A stretch of 64,000 nt of DNA from Kwoniella dejecticola CBS 10117 (taxonomy: Eukaryota > Basidiomycota > Tremellomycetes > Tremellales > Cryptococcaceae). The stretch spans positions 1,426,001-1,490,000 of the forward strand of contig NC_089311.1 in assembly GCF_000512565.2 (NCBI RefSeq), given 5' to 3'. The translations under genes and the position numbers were made by a program. Numbering within the stretch: position 1 is the stretch's first letter; each line of letters opens with the position of its first letter. The notes under the pieces were generated by a model that had not been told where the DNA came from, searched no databases, and worked only from the letters and a program-made list of their open reading frames with translations. This document shows, one piece after another, positions 33,959-44,971 of this stretch.

Positions 33959-36900
33959 ATGCCCGTTGCAGTCCCCATAACGAACACAGAGTCAAACTCT
34001 ACCAAGATCAAGCTATTAGATGTCGAGGACGTCTTATCAAGGCTAACGCTGCCTGAGAAGGTCTCCTTGCTGTCTGGCAAAGGTGAGTCCAAGCTATCTT
34101 ACGGCTTTCCAGATAGATGGAATGGCTGACCGACCGAGTCGCATCAGATAATTGGCATACTAGAGATATACCAAAGTACGGGATCCCCTCTCTCCGAGTG
34201 AGTGGAGATCAGATCAGCTGTACGATGATGAAGAAATTCACGAGGTGCTGATCGGGTGCTCAGCTTTCCGATGGTCCTAATGGATGCCGTGGGACCAAAT
34301 TCTTCGAGGGTGTCCCCGCAGCATGTTTCCCTTGCGCAACCGGGTTAGCCAGTACTTGGGATGTCGACCTAATACAGGATGTGGGGGTAGCCTTGGGAGA
34401 TGAATGTCGTGCGAAAGGTGCGTTGTGTCGATCACTGTGTGCTCGGTTGGAAACGGTCGACTGATCCAGTATCCGTCCAAAGGTGTACATGTCTTACTAG
34501 CACCGACTGTCAATATGTTGCGTACACCTCTAAATGGACGAGGATTCGAAAGCTTCTCCGAAGATCCTTTGCTAAGTGGATATCTCGCTGGAGGCCTTAT
34601 CAAGGGGGTCCAAAGTACGGGTGTAGCCGCGACTCTCAAGCATTTGGTCTGTAATGATCAAGAAACCGAAAGGGTATGTGCGTTCTCCTTTTAGGCGATG
34701 TATTAGTAGAAGTACCGCTAACCCTTCCTCGATTTAGTACTCGATAAGTGGTGTGTCAAAAAGCCTTCTTGGACTATCTCATTCGAAGAAGTACTGATGC
34801 ATTGCTGAGGATTGCAGCCCAAGTGGACGAGAAGACCCTGCGCGAGATATACCTCAAGCCTTTCGAGATAGCTATTCGCGAATCGAATCCTTGGTTGGTC
34901 ATGACGAGCTATAACCGATTGAACGGCAAACACACCTCGGAGACCCTGGAGCTAATTGATGGCCTTTTAAGGAAAGAATGGGGCTATGAGGGTGAGACCC
35001 CCGCACTATTATCCCCCTTCTTTCCGAGAGACATGTTGCTCGATGTACTTGAGGAAGGCTAATGCTACATGTGTGCAGGTCTGGTCGTTTCCGATTGGCA
35101 AGCCGTCCTGCTCCATAAAAGGGTCCCGCAGATGATGCATGAACTGACTGCGTGATAACATATCGTATAGGCATGGGACCTACTCCACTGATGAGGCAAT
35201 CAAGGCTGGACTCGACTTGGAGATGCCGGGACCCTCGATAATACGTGGTCCGGCGTTGCTGAGGATGGTCACTTGCGGCAAAGTCAAAGAAGAAGACATT
35301 AACGACAGGGTCCGAAATGTAAGCTTGAAAAGACAGATGCTTGCTCAAAGTGGAAGATGATGTCTCATGGCATAACGGAAGCTTGATGACTGACTGCTTA
35401 CACTCTAGGTTCTTCGCCTGGTCAACCGCTTGATACCCTCGGGTATACCCAGAGATGCCGAGGAGAATCAGAACCCGAATCCTGCCGTAGACGTGATGAG
35501 GCAATCTGCTGCCGTGAGTGCTGAATACCTCATCAAGCCGCCAGCTCCCTACCAGAACATAGGCTGACTCGTCGAATGAGCAGGATGCAATTGTTCTATT
35601 GAAGAACGAGAAGAGCCTTCTACCCATATCGCCCAATACCAAGCGAATCGCAGTCATTGGGCCGAACGCTGCTAAAACTGAGATATTCGGAGGAGGAAGC
35701 GCAGCTCTGCGGGCTACGTACACCGTTAGTCCTCTAGAAGGTATACGGAGCGCTGCTGGGCCCCGCTCGAAAGTGGTATATGCAAAAGGATGCGATGCGC
35801 ACAAATTGACACCTCTCGTCGTGAGTGGAGTTGTTAACCAACACGAATGAGCAGGGATATACAACTGACGCCGAGTGACTCTGCAGGGCGAAGAGCTCCG
35901 TAACTCGCAAGGTCAACCCGGTTTCGACATCCGATTTTACAACGATCCCCCTCCTTCCACTTCGCTACGGCGATCTTCCGCAGATCATCGGGAGGTTGTA
36001 CATGAGTTGACTACTACGAACTCCAACATGTTCTTCAACGACAATCTGCCCGACACACTCAATAGAGCATGTTATGCCACAGCGACGGCGAAGTTCACTC
36101 CTGGGCGCACGGGCACTTACGAGTTCGGAGTGGGTGCTTTGGGTGTATCAGATCTTTATGTCGACGATGTGTGAGTATTGACTTGGATGACAGTGTGGTG
36201 TGACAGTCACGCTAATCTTGAACTTCATGTCATAGTCTTCTCATCGATAACTCTACATCACCTATTCCCGGCGAGCTATTCTATGGCAAAGGGTCCAGAG
36301 AAGAAATCGCCGAGATACATCTAGAAGCAAACGTAACATATCGTGTTAGAGTCGAATACGCCTCGCCGTCCGCTTCAACAAGTTTCGTCGGTCCCTTAGC
36401 TCTATCCTCTCGGGGCGGTCTACGTTTCGGCGGTTACCTCAAGCTATCTCCCGAGGAACACATTCGCGAGGCTGTCGAGCTCGCTCGATCATCCGACGTA
36501 GTCATCATAGTGGCTGGATTGAACGCTGAATTTGAGACCGAGGGATTCGATCGAAAAGATATGAAGCTCCCCTCAGCCACCTTGAAGCTGATCAATGCTG
36601 TATTGGAGGTCAGGAAGGACGCTGTGATCTGTTTACAGAGCGGTACGCCCGTAGAGATCCCCTTCAAGGACAAATGCGAGAGCTTGATACACTTCTTTTA
36701 TAATGGGAATGAGACTGGGAATGGGCTTGCAGATGTACTGTTTGGCCGAACGAACCCGTCTGGGAAATTACCATTTACGATCCCGGAGAAATTGGAAGAC
36801 TCTCTCCCGCACAGCAAGGGGGATAAAGATGGCTCGGAGACTTTTCCAGGCCAAGATGGGAAGGTGTGTTACGAAGAAGGGTTGTTGGTGGGGTATAGGC

Positions 36901-37419
36901 AATATTCAACGGTTGGGCCGACACCTGCTTTTGCATTCGGACATGGATTGAGGTAAGTCGTATCCTGTCATGTCATGTCATGTCACTCGAGGTCGAATGC
37001 TGATTCTTTCATGGCTAACATGATATCGATCGATCAGTTATACTTCATTTGAATATGATGCGCCCCAACTGAGCGCAAGCGTATTCGACTTTGGCGTGTC
37101 TTCTACGTTGGAAGTGACATGCGCAATCAGAAACACAGGTACCGTGGCAGGAAGGGAAATCATCCAATGTTATATATCGCCGCCAACCAGCACGTCCAGC
37201 GACAGGCCAACGATCGAGCTCAAAGCATTCAAGAAGACCGCGCAGCTTGAACCTGGTCAGCGTGAGATCGTCAAGATGACTCTTGATAGGGAATCTTTTG
37301 CTATTTGGGAAGAAGGGTGGATAGTACGCAAGGGTATTTACGAGGTTTTGATAGCTTCTTCCTCGGAAGATATACGCGAGACTGCTCAGATAAGCGTGAT
37401 AGATGATTTTAGATTCTAG
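33959..37419 (+). CDS. Beta-glucosidase, glycoside hydrolase family 3 with PA14 insert, cytosolic
   Basis: Hydrolyses terminal beta-glucosyl residues by retention. Roughly a dozen exons give about 800-850 residues. Order: N-domain barrel with DNWHTRDIPKYGIPSLRLSD, GPNGCRGTKFF, CFPCATGLASTWD, HVLLAPTVNMLRTPLNGRGF, ESFSEDP and KHLVCNDQE; nucleophile Asp in LVVSDWHGTYSTDEAI; then GLDLEMPG, VLLKNEKSLLP and IAVIGPNA. A PA14 domain (FDIRFYNDPP to VSDLYVDDV) is inserted in the C-terminal sandwich, as in many fungal and bacterial GH3 enzymes. The sandwich continues with VVIIVAGLNAEFETEGFDR and FFYNGNETGNGLADVLFGR, and an Fn3-like tail (TCAIRNTGTVAGREIIQCYI). Start: first in-frame ATG; no signal peptide, so intracellular. 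The nucleophile region is interrupted by a GC-AG intron (35098-35170). It lies between a transporter and a regulator. Confidence 0.93.
36966..36985. repeat. TGTCA x4 repeat in a GH3 intron
   Basis: Four tandem copies of the pentamer TGTCA lie in the intron just after the exon ending AFGHGL. Confidence 0.85.
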
Positions 37420-37548
37420 TGCGTATCTTACAAGCGACTAGTATATGTATACAACGTTATGTATGCATTCCATTGAGCCTGATGTATTTCATTATGGGAA
37501 TTCAAGTCAGAGGCCTTAATCGGTAGTTGAGTATGACATCCGTGCCGA

Positions 37549-40500
37549 TCAGAAATTACCAGTACCAGTACTAGTACCATCGTTCGTCCCATCTGGTAGA
37601 GGTATCGGAGGGAATAGATCGTTATTGAACAAGGTCGAAATATCGATCGTCTGATCGCCTGTCCAAGAATCGAACGGTAAATTCCACATCATGTCAACCA
37701 GAGGATCCGATGTCGGCATGCTATTATCCGTGTTATTGTTGATGTTGATCGGGAAAGATATCGGTTCAACCATATTGGCTGTTGGTTGCGCATTATTTAC
37801 ACTTCCGAACGAGTTGATCAAGCTGGATAAGGTTGATACACGTAAGAGTTATATCAGCAGTCCATTCCTACCGCAGGGCACCATAAGGGAAAGAGCACGT
37901 CCATTTCGTACTGAACGAGGGAAACAGATCACTCTCACTCACGAAGCAAGATCTTCTCGTAGGCCAGGTAACATCCCATCCATATTGTCCAGCCTATCCG
38001 TCCATATGTCCGCTTGAGTCACACCGCTACTACTGCTTAATTCGCCAAAGTCTGCCTGTCGAGTACCAACAGATGCAGTTCCATCATTTATCATGATCGA
38101 GGTACTTCCTAAAGCTGAATGGACATTTCCGCCGTTGCTCCATTCCTCGCGTCTCTCATCGAAAGCCCTGACGAGATCTTCGAAACAATCCAAATACGAC
38201 CCAGCGATCGAAAACTGCTGGGCGTAGATGAACACTGTGTAAAGCCGGGATTGCTGAAATCAGCTTCAGGCCACAATATTGCGCTCCAAAAGAGGTGGAG
38301 ACAACGAACAGCAAGTCGAACATGATCTCAGAGCCCGCGAAACGGTGGAAGAAGGCAGTACGTGTGGGTGATTCCAGATTACATGGAGAAGAGTCAGTCC
38401 GCTGCTCGTGTTTCAGATGTATCAGCAAACAGCGCTGAAGTTTTGCGGTGGCATAGCACTGACCTCATGAATATCTTACACAATACCCATGTAGCTAGAT
38501 TCTTGGAGTCGCGGCGAAGCAATTGACATTCAATCTAGTCGGATGAGGTTCATCTTAGCTCTCCTCATCACATGAGGAGAAAGATAGAAGGGACGGGTGG
38601 GCATCACTTACGTCCAGAACAGCGGCTGCACTCGCGGCACAATTGCTTAACCAATAATCCGGCGAGTCATTTCGAGCTGCCAAAGGTCTCAAGAGAATTT
38701 GCACGCACTACACAGTCGAAAGATTTCAGATGTCAGCTGCGTAGCACGGCTTGTTCAACAGAGCAGGACAGCGTGCAGCTTACATTATGATACTCAACCT
38801 CGAAGAACTCGTGAGAACAAGCTGGGAACCTGTTATCGGTATCCAAGGGATAAATGGATCTCCATTGTTTCAGCTCATCTAAGAGCCCCTGAATGCGACC
38901 AGACTCTTCCTCTTGGACCCTCGAAAACGGTTTATCGACTGTATATACCACCTCATGAATTTTCGATTTCAGTTGATTCAGCCGGATGGTGTGAATGAAA
39001 GAGGTCATCTATTTATCTCATCTTGTCAGCCACTATCTCATAGGACCGGAGCGTCCATGACTATGCTACACCCTACTTGATCCACTCACTGAAGTGAAGC
39101 ATCCATATCCATTACGATACTCATCACCTGGCCTATTGGCATCAGGCATCAACGCTTGAGCATTCAGCAGCTCACACAACGCTTCTTGATCTGCGATATT
39201 CGCATCCAGGTTGATGGGCAACTCAATGTCGATGTCTCTATCTTGGATGGCAAACGGTCTTCCAAATTGAATCGCTATCATCCTGATCTCCCAAAAGATC
39301 AGCTTTACGCCTACGTCGCCGAAGTAATAATTATGCTTAGAAGCTCACCGATCTAGTATATAAGCTCCCCACCAAACTCGCTGTCGCATACAATAGGCCC
39401 GGGGATCCCGCTCTCTGATTTCCTTCGAGCGGATCTTGCGGTGAAGTCCCAATTCTATGGCTGATCGAATGGCTAGACCTCCCGTATGCCATAGACTGAG
39501 CTCAGACGAAGTATGCCTGAACGTATATACTATCAAGAGCAGTAGTGCTTGGACAGTCTCCAGCGATTGTATTGTCGAAAGAGGGGTAAAATGTCTCAGA
39601 GCAGTATCGAAGAATACCTATTTACGCAGCAAATCTCTCAAAGATCAGCAAACTTCCAGCATGCAATCTGATGTTCGCGGGCCGATATACGGATATTGAC
39701 ATACCTCGTGGGATACAGGTAACATCCTACTTTCGCCCTCGCACAATTTCGCTCCTAAACCGTACAACATCCACAAGAAGAAGGCTCCGAAATGATCCTC
39801 TATCGTCTCTACTTTGCCACTAGCCGGCACACGGTGATCATTCAATGGCTGCAAGGCGCATAGGTCTTTATATCTAGATTGCCAGTTCTGGATACTGACC
39901 CAATCTAGAAATCCATATCTTGCTTGAATACGATAATATACCGTCGTGATATAATGCATCCCCAAATTTTCAGGCGGCGGTTCGGGCAGAGGAGTGTAAT
40001 TGGGGCTGATCGTCCCGTTCCTGTCTGGCGGATCAAGGTGGATTTGGGGCTGGGATGCTTGTGATGGACGAGAGATACGCGGAGGGATCCCGTTCTGGGT
40101 TTTGTGCTGTAACGAGCTTGTAGGATAACATCAAACCAAGTTAGGACCCAGCTTTGAGCATATTGTGGTCTCCAATGTATTGATTGGGGTGAATTGACTC
40201 ACTGCATGAGGATCCTAGCCCAGCCTACGCCCGAGCTTCCGCCAAGATAGAGGGGAGCAGCGCCGCCCTAACGAGCACAAGTCCTATAATTTTAGCACGC
40301 TCATGCTACCGCGTTTGATTTGGCTGCGAGTTGACTCACGTTAAGACTGAGGAAGCCAACACCCGTAGCTATATTCTCGGAGTTGGAGTCGGTATCATCT
40401 GTTCCAGGAGGAATACCGCAATCTCGTCCGCTCGTCGAGGGTACAGTCACGGGGACTTGCGCTGCGTACTGGACGGGGCTGATGGCAGAACCGTTGCTGG

Positions 40501-40990
40501 GACTTGTAAGGGTGAGAGATGGCGCTGAAGCTTTCATGTACTCTTCGAGCTCTTTTACTCTAAGTTCCAGCTCGGTCGTATATCTAAGCCAAATTGAATA
40601 AGTGTGACTGACTTCTACCTGGTGATTATGCTCTTGACGAGTGAGGACATACCGCTGGAGGTATACTTCGTTCGCGCTCTTCTCAATGAACTCGCATACC
40701 GCATCTGCTCTATGACAATTCCTACATCGACTACCTTGTCCCGGTAAGCCTGTGACGATGTAGACATAATGGGCTATCAGCTATTCGCATAGGCATCGTT
40801 GACCTCGGTTAACGAGTGCCGTGACAACATTTAGGCATTCCAAATCAAGTTTAGCGGAATGTCTCTTACATTTCTGTTTCCGACTTCTGCATCGTTCGCA
40901 TGCCAGACCCCGCTTTTTCCTGGATGAGGTATTGCTTGAGCTCGAGCTGCTTTCGGTCAAGACTGGCAATGCTGATGGAGCTCTTGGCAT
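37549..40990 (-). CDS. Zn2Cys6 transcription factor with fungal_trans domain
   Basis: Nuclear regulator that binds CGG-type sites as a dimer. Start: ATG at 40990 (MPRAPSALPVL). The cluster is CERCRSRKQKC, then LPGQGSRCRNCHRADAVC, i.e. all six cysteines present; an intron splits the third Cys codon. A linker and coiled-coil-like stretch (TTELELRVKELEEYM) follows. The fungal-specific middle homology region shows HYITTVYYRIQARYGFLDWV, FGAFFLWMLYGLGAKLCEGE, LWHTGGLAIRSAIELGLHRK and CMRQRVWWGAYILDR. The C-terminus is Asn/Thr/Pro-rich and acidic (likely activation region), ending TSTGTGNF. Many exons; the internal borders between 38.0 and 39.1 kb were not all resolved. The neighbouring GH3 and MFS genes are likely targets, an inference from position only. 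Confidence 0.85.
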
Positions 40991-42162
40991 GTCCACGATC
41001 AAGCATCAGCAATGTCTGAAGTCAACTCGTCATGAGCATGAGTAACATGGCGTATTATCACCGTCGTTATCTGATCTGTTCATCTGTTATTCCATTTCAC
41101 GGCAAAATCAATGTTTCTTGCCGATCAGCGGAGACAACCGACGGAAATTCCTATCAACTGCAGCGTTTTACAGAGGGTTACGCATCAGTCTGCTCAGCCT
41201 CTGTGAACTTCGCGTGCAACTGATGCGTGTACGAACCCTCCGTTGTGCTTGACTTATGCTGACATGCAAGCCCGTGAGATGTCTGAGAAGTGGGTAGGAA
41301 CCATGGACCGACAGTCCTTGCGATCAACACGAGTCTAAATGGCGCAGAAGCTTCGACTTGGCGATAGACTTGGATAGATCCCGGCGAGCAATATCGGGCT
41401 TTCGGTCAAAGACTGCACAGCCTCTAACAGATCAGCGTGGTGCGTGCGGAGCGGATCAGAAGCGAGGAAGTCAATGCATCGGCTTGCTGTTCATTAGATT
41501 GATGATCGTCGGTGCGCACCAAGCAATCCATCATTGAAAGGGGGTCATCCTTCGATTCTAGAGATCCTAGGTAGAGAGAGACACGTGGGACATTTTATCC
41601 ATGTCTATCTACTTCGAAGTGTTCTCCGCCCGCTAGTAGTTATGGCCTCCTCGTCAAGTATCATGATCAAATTATCGGCGAGGAAACTTGAGTCCTGCAG
41701 AACGGAGCAGCTCTATGCCCATTGTGGACGAAAGAGGGACAAATCATGTCAATAGAGTTGCCCGTGCCTGTTCACCGATCCGAACAAGATTTGCTAAGAG
41801 TAGTCTGATTTGCGCCTGGACCGCTTTTCATCACGCACCCACGTTTTAAAGGATAAGGACGGTACCGCTTATGGAATGTTTCCCTGAATACTACGTGTTG
41901 TAAGGAGATATTCGGAAGTTGTTTTTGAGTGAGGCTGCCACGCGTCGCGGTATTCCATTATCTCTCTTTTAGCTCGAATCCACTTTTTCTCGCGACACAC
42001 ATACCCTGGAATCAACCACGACCAACTCCCCACCACCACCACCAACGTCTTCTTCAACTTTATCTTCCACTCTTCTACTCTCATCTTCCTCTTTTATTCT
42101 TTCAGATCCTTCTGATATCTTCTTCTCATACTCACTCATATACCCTCGTTTCCTCATTCAAC
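40991..42162. promoter_or_regulatory. Divergent promoter of the Zn2Cys6 factor and UDP-glucose dehydrogenase genes
   Basis: About 1.2 kb without a supported gene. The last ~150 nt before the dehydrogenase ATG are strongly pyrimidine-rich with CACCACCACC, typical of a highly expressed fungal promoter or leader. Confidence 0.55.
42030..42160 (+). promoter_or_regulatory. Pyrimidine-rich leader upstream of UDP-glucose dehydrogenase
   Basis: A long C/T-dominated tract (repeated TTCTTC, CTTCCTC, TCTTCTC) runs up to the ATG. In yeasts and filamentous fungi such tracts mark transcription start regions of strongly expressed genes. Assignment is inference from composition. Confidence 0.5.
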
Positions 42163-44431
42163 ATGGCTCCCATCACAGTCAAAAAGATCTGTTGTAGTAA
42201 GTACAGAATCTACCTCGCTGCTCCATTATGGTATCAGCTTTGAAATCACTTGGGAAAGATCATAACTGACATTCCTTGCTTCTTCAAACAGTCGGTGCTG
42301 GTTATGTCGGTGAGTCAGCTTACTTGCTTCTGCTTCGCTTGAGCATCGCAGCTGATTTCTCTGCACTGCAGGTGGTCCCACTTGTGCCGTCATGTACGCG
42401 TTATCTCCAATAGCCTTACGCGTCTTTAGTTGTCTGAGCTGACGTGTCTTATTGATCTTTTTCCGTTTCAGTGCTGAGAAATGGTGAGTTGCTGTCTGCT
42501 GATCCTATCATCCTTGCTTGCTTGAGTCTCTCGTCGCCCGACTCTTCTGTTGCTCCCCTTCATCCCATCCCTAATAAAAACAAACGGTCGCGCCATTGGC
42601 TTTTATGCGAAGAGACGCGTTGCTTTGGACTCTTCCTCCTATCTACGACTGTCTAGTCAGACGTCGCGTCCTATCCAAAGCTCCTCGCGCACTTCTTTCC
42701 ATCATTTATTACTCTGGACACCGCTGATGAGGAAGCTTCTCTATCTGGCAGTCCCAACATCACCGTCACCATTGTCGATCTAAACCAACAAAGAATCGAT
42801 GCCTGGAACTCTGATGAACTTCCTATCTATGAGCCAGGTCTTGATGCCGTCGTCAAGGGTGCTAGAGGAAAGAACTTGTTCTTCTCCACCAACGTTGACA
42901 AGGCCATCGAGGAGGCTGAGTGAGTCGGCACCATCCCGGTGTTAGTCTTTGACAATATCTTGAGCTGACGCGATCCTCAAAACAGCCTCATTTTCGTTTC
43001 CGTCAACACCCCTACCAAGAAGTCTGGTATCGGAGCTGGTTTCGCCGCTGACTTGAAGTGAGTACGGTCTTGCATTTGAGATGACTGAACGCTGATAAAG
43101 CTTCCGATCACAGGTTCTTGCAACTTGCTACACGACGAATTGCCGAAGTCGCCAAATCCTCCAAGATCGTTGTTGAGAAGTCCACTGTGCCATGTAGAAC
43201 CGCCGAGTGAGTGCCCTCATGCCAGAAAAATTCGCGATGATAGCTGACAGCGGATCAGTGCTATGCGAACTATCCTCGAGGCCAACTCCAAGCCTGGATG
43301 CCACTTCGACATTCTCTCCAACCCTGGTACGCCTATTCCGACACGATCATGCGTGAGAAGGCAATACTAACGGTGTCATTGTAGAGTTCTTGGCCGAGGG
43401 TACCGCCATTGATGATCTCCACGCTCCTGATAGAGTCTTGATTGGTTCGCTCCAAACCAAACAAGGTCTTGACGCCTGTGAAGCTCTCGCTTCCGTCTAC
43501 GCCAACTGGGTTCCAAGAGAGCGAATCCTCACTGTCGGTCTTTGGTCCTCTGAGCTTTCCAAGCTTGCCGCCAACGCCATGTTGGCCCAAAGAATCTCCT
43601 CCGTCAATGCTCTCTCCGCCATCTGTGAAGCTACCGGCGCCAACATCGATGAAGTCGCTTTCGCCGTTGGTAAGGACACTAGAATGGGTTCTAAGTTCTT
43701 GAAGGCTTCCGTTGTAAGTTCACGGAAAAGGAGAAGCCCCTTTGCCCGATATTAACGTGAATTGCTGTAAAGGGTTTCGGTGGTTCATGTTTCCAAAAGG
43801 ATATCCTCAACTTGGTCTACCTCTCCGAGTCTCTTCACTTGCCCGAAGTCGCCAAATACTGGAGAGCCGTCGTTGAGATGAACGAATACCAAAAATCCAG
43901 ATTCGCTAACAAGGTCGTTGACACCTTGTTCAACACCATCACTGGAAAGAAGATCGCTATACTCGGTTGGGCTTTCAAGAAGGACACCGGTGATACCAGA
44001 GAATCTCCCGCTATCACCCTTGCCAACCACTTCTTGACCGAGAAGGCCAGAATCAACATTTACGACCCTCAAGTGAGCGCCGACCAAATCTGGCTCGATT
44101 TGACTGAGTGAGTGCAAAATGCAGGTCTGCTCGTCATGTCAGTCGCTTACAAAGTCATTTTTGTTGGTGATGCAGCTACGGAGACGTCCCCGCCGAACCC
44201 ATCAAGCCTCACGTCACCATCTCTCAATCCGTTGAGGAAGCTTGTCACAACGCCGAAGCCATCGTCGTCTGTACCGAATGGGACGAGTTCAAGACCCTTG
44301 ACTGGCAAAAGATCTACGACAACTGTCCTCGACCAGCCTTTGTCTTTGATGGTCGACTGATCCTTGATCGAAAGGCCCTCACTGACATTGGTTTCAAGGT
44401 TACCTCGATCGGTACCGGTGACCGATTGTAA
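42163..44431 (+). CDS. UGD1: UDP-glucose 6-dehydrogenase
   Basis: Oxidises UDP-glucose to UDP-glucuronate with two NAD+; in Cryptococcus this feeds glucuronic acid and xylose into the capsule. Eleven coding exons (42163-42196, 42292-42309, 42372-42393, 42472-42483, 42752-42919, 42986-43057, 43114-43206, 43259-43326, 43385-43713, 43773-44107, 44176-44431) close exactly to 468 residues. The Rossmann motif IGAGYVGGPTCAVIAEKCP is spread over micro-exons. Then come FVSVNTPTK, EKSTVPCRTAE, LSNPEFLAEGTAI, the SSELSKLAANAMLAQRISS helix, catalytic Cys in GFGGSCFQKDILNL, and ILGWAFKKDTGDTRESP. The end is GFKVTSIGTGDRL. Very secure. Confidence 0.97.
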
Positions 44432-44971
44432 GCTGCAGGTGTTCTGGCGCTCGTTGTTTCTCGGTCTGCCAGTTGACTGGCCATAAATAGAGTATGGTTC
44501 CCTACGTGCATACCACATCACTAGAATTACACATGCTTAACATACCTTGATTTACGAAAAAACATTCCTCTCATTTTGATTTTTTGGTTTTCATCTTCCT
44601 GATATATAGATTATTATGAGTCAGCTCATCATCATATGAACACATTGCGAATAGACCCTTGGCGTGCATGTCGCATATCACATGATCTCCTTCACACTGG
44701 CAACTGAATGCGATAACAAAAGTCTATTTCTGAATGCATGAGTGCGGTGAAAGGTGAATGAGTTGATTCGCCAAATGTGACCATTGACGCGTAGGTGGAG
44801 GTGGTTCACCTGGTTTTGTTTGGCCGATAACACAGATTTAGAGGTTGAACGAGATCAGATCATCACATTCCGTCATTTCGCTCTTCCATCATCTTCATGA
44901 CTTTCCCAGTATCCAGAAAGATCAGATAGCTGCGGCTCTCTTCGCTAGCTCAAGGACAGTCTGGGTCGAAA
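44432..44971. other. Intergenic, 540 nt
   Basis: 3' UTR of the dehydrogenase (AT-rich near 44550-44620) and promoter of the next same-strand gene. Nothing else was recognised. Confidence 0.6.

Noticed and set aside
34899..35864. 321-residue open frame on the minus strand opposite GH3
   Set aside because: Entirely antisense to well-supported GH3 exons; composition is random and it lacks domain motifs. A codon-bias shadow.
42484..42751. snoRNA in the long UDP-glucose dehydrogenase intron
   Set aside because: A CTGATGA resembles a C box, but no D box at proper distance or terminal stem was found.
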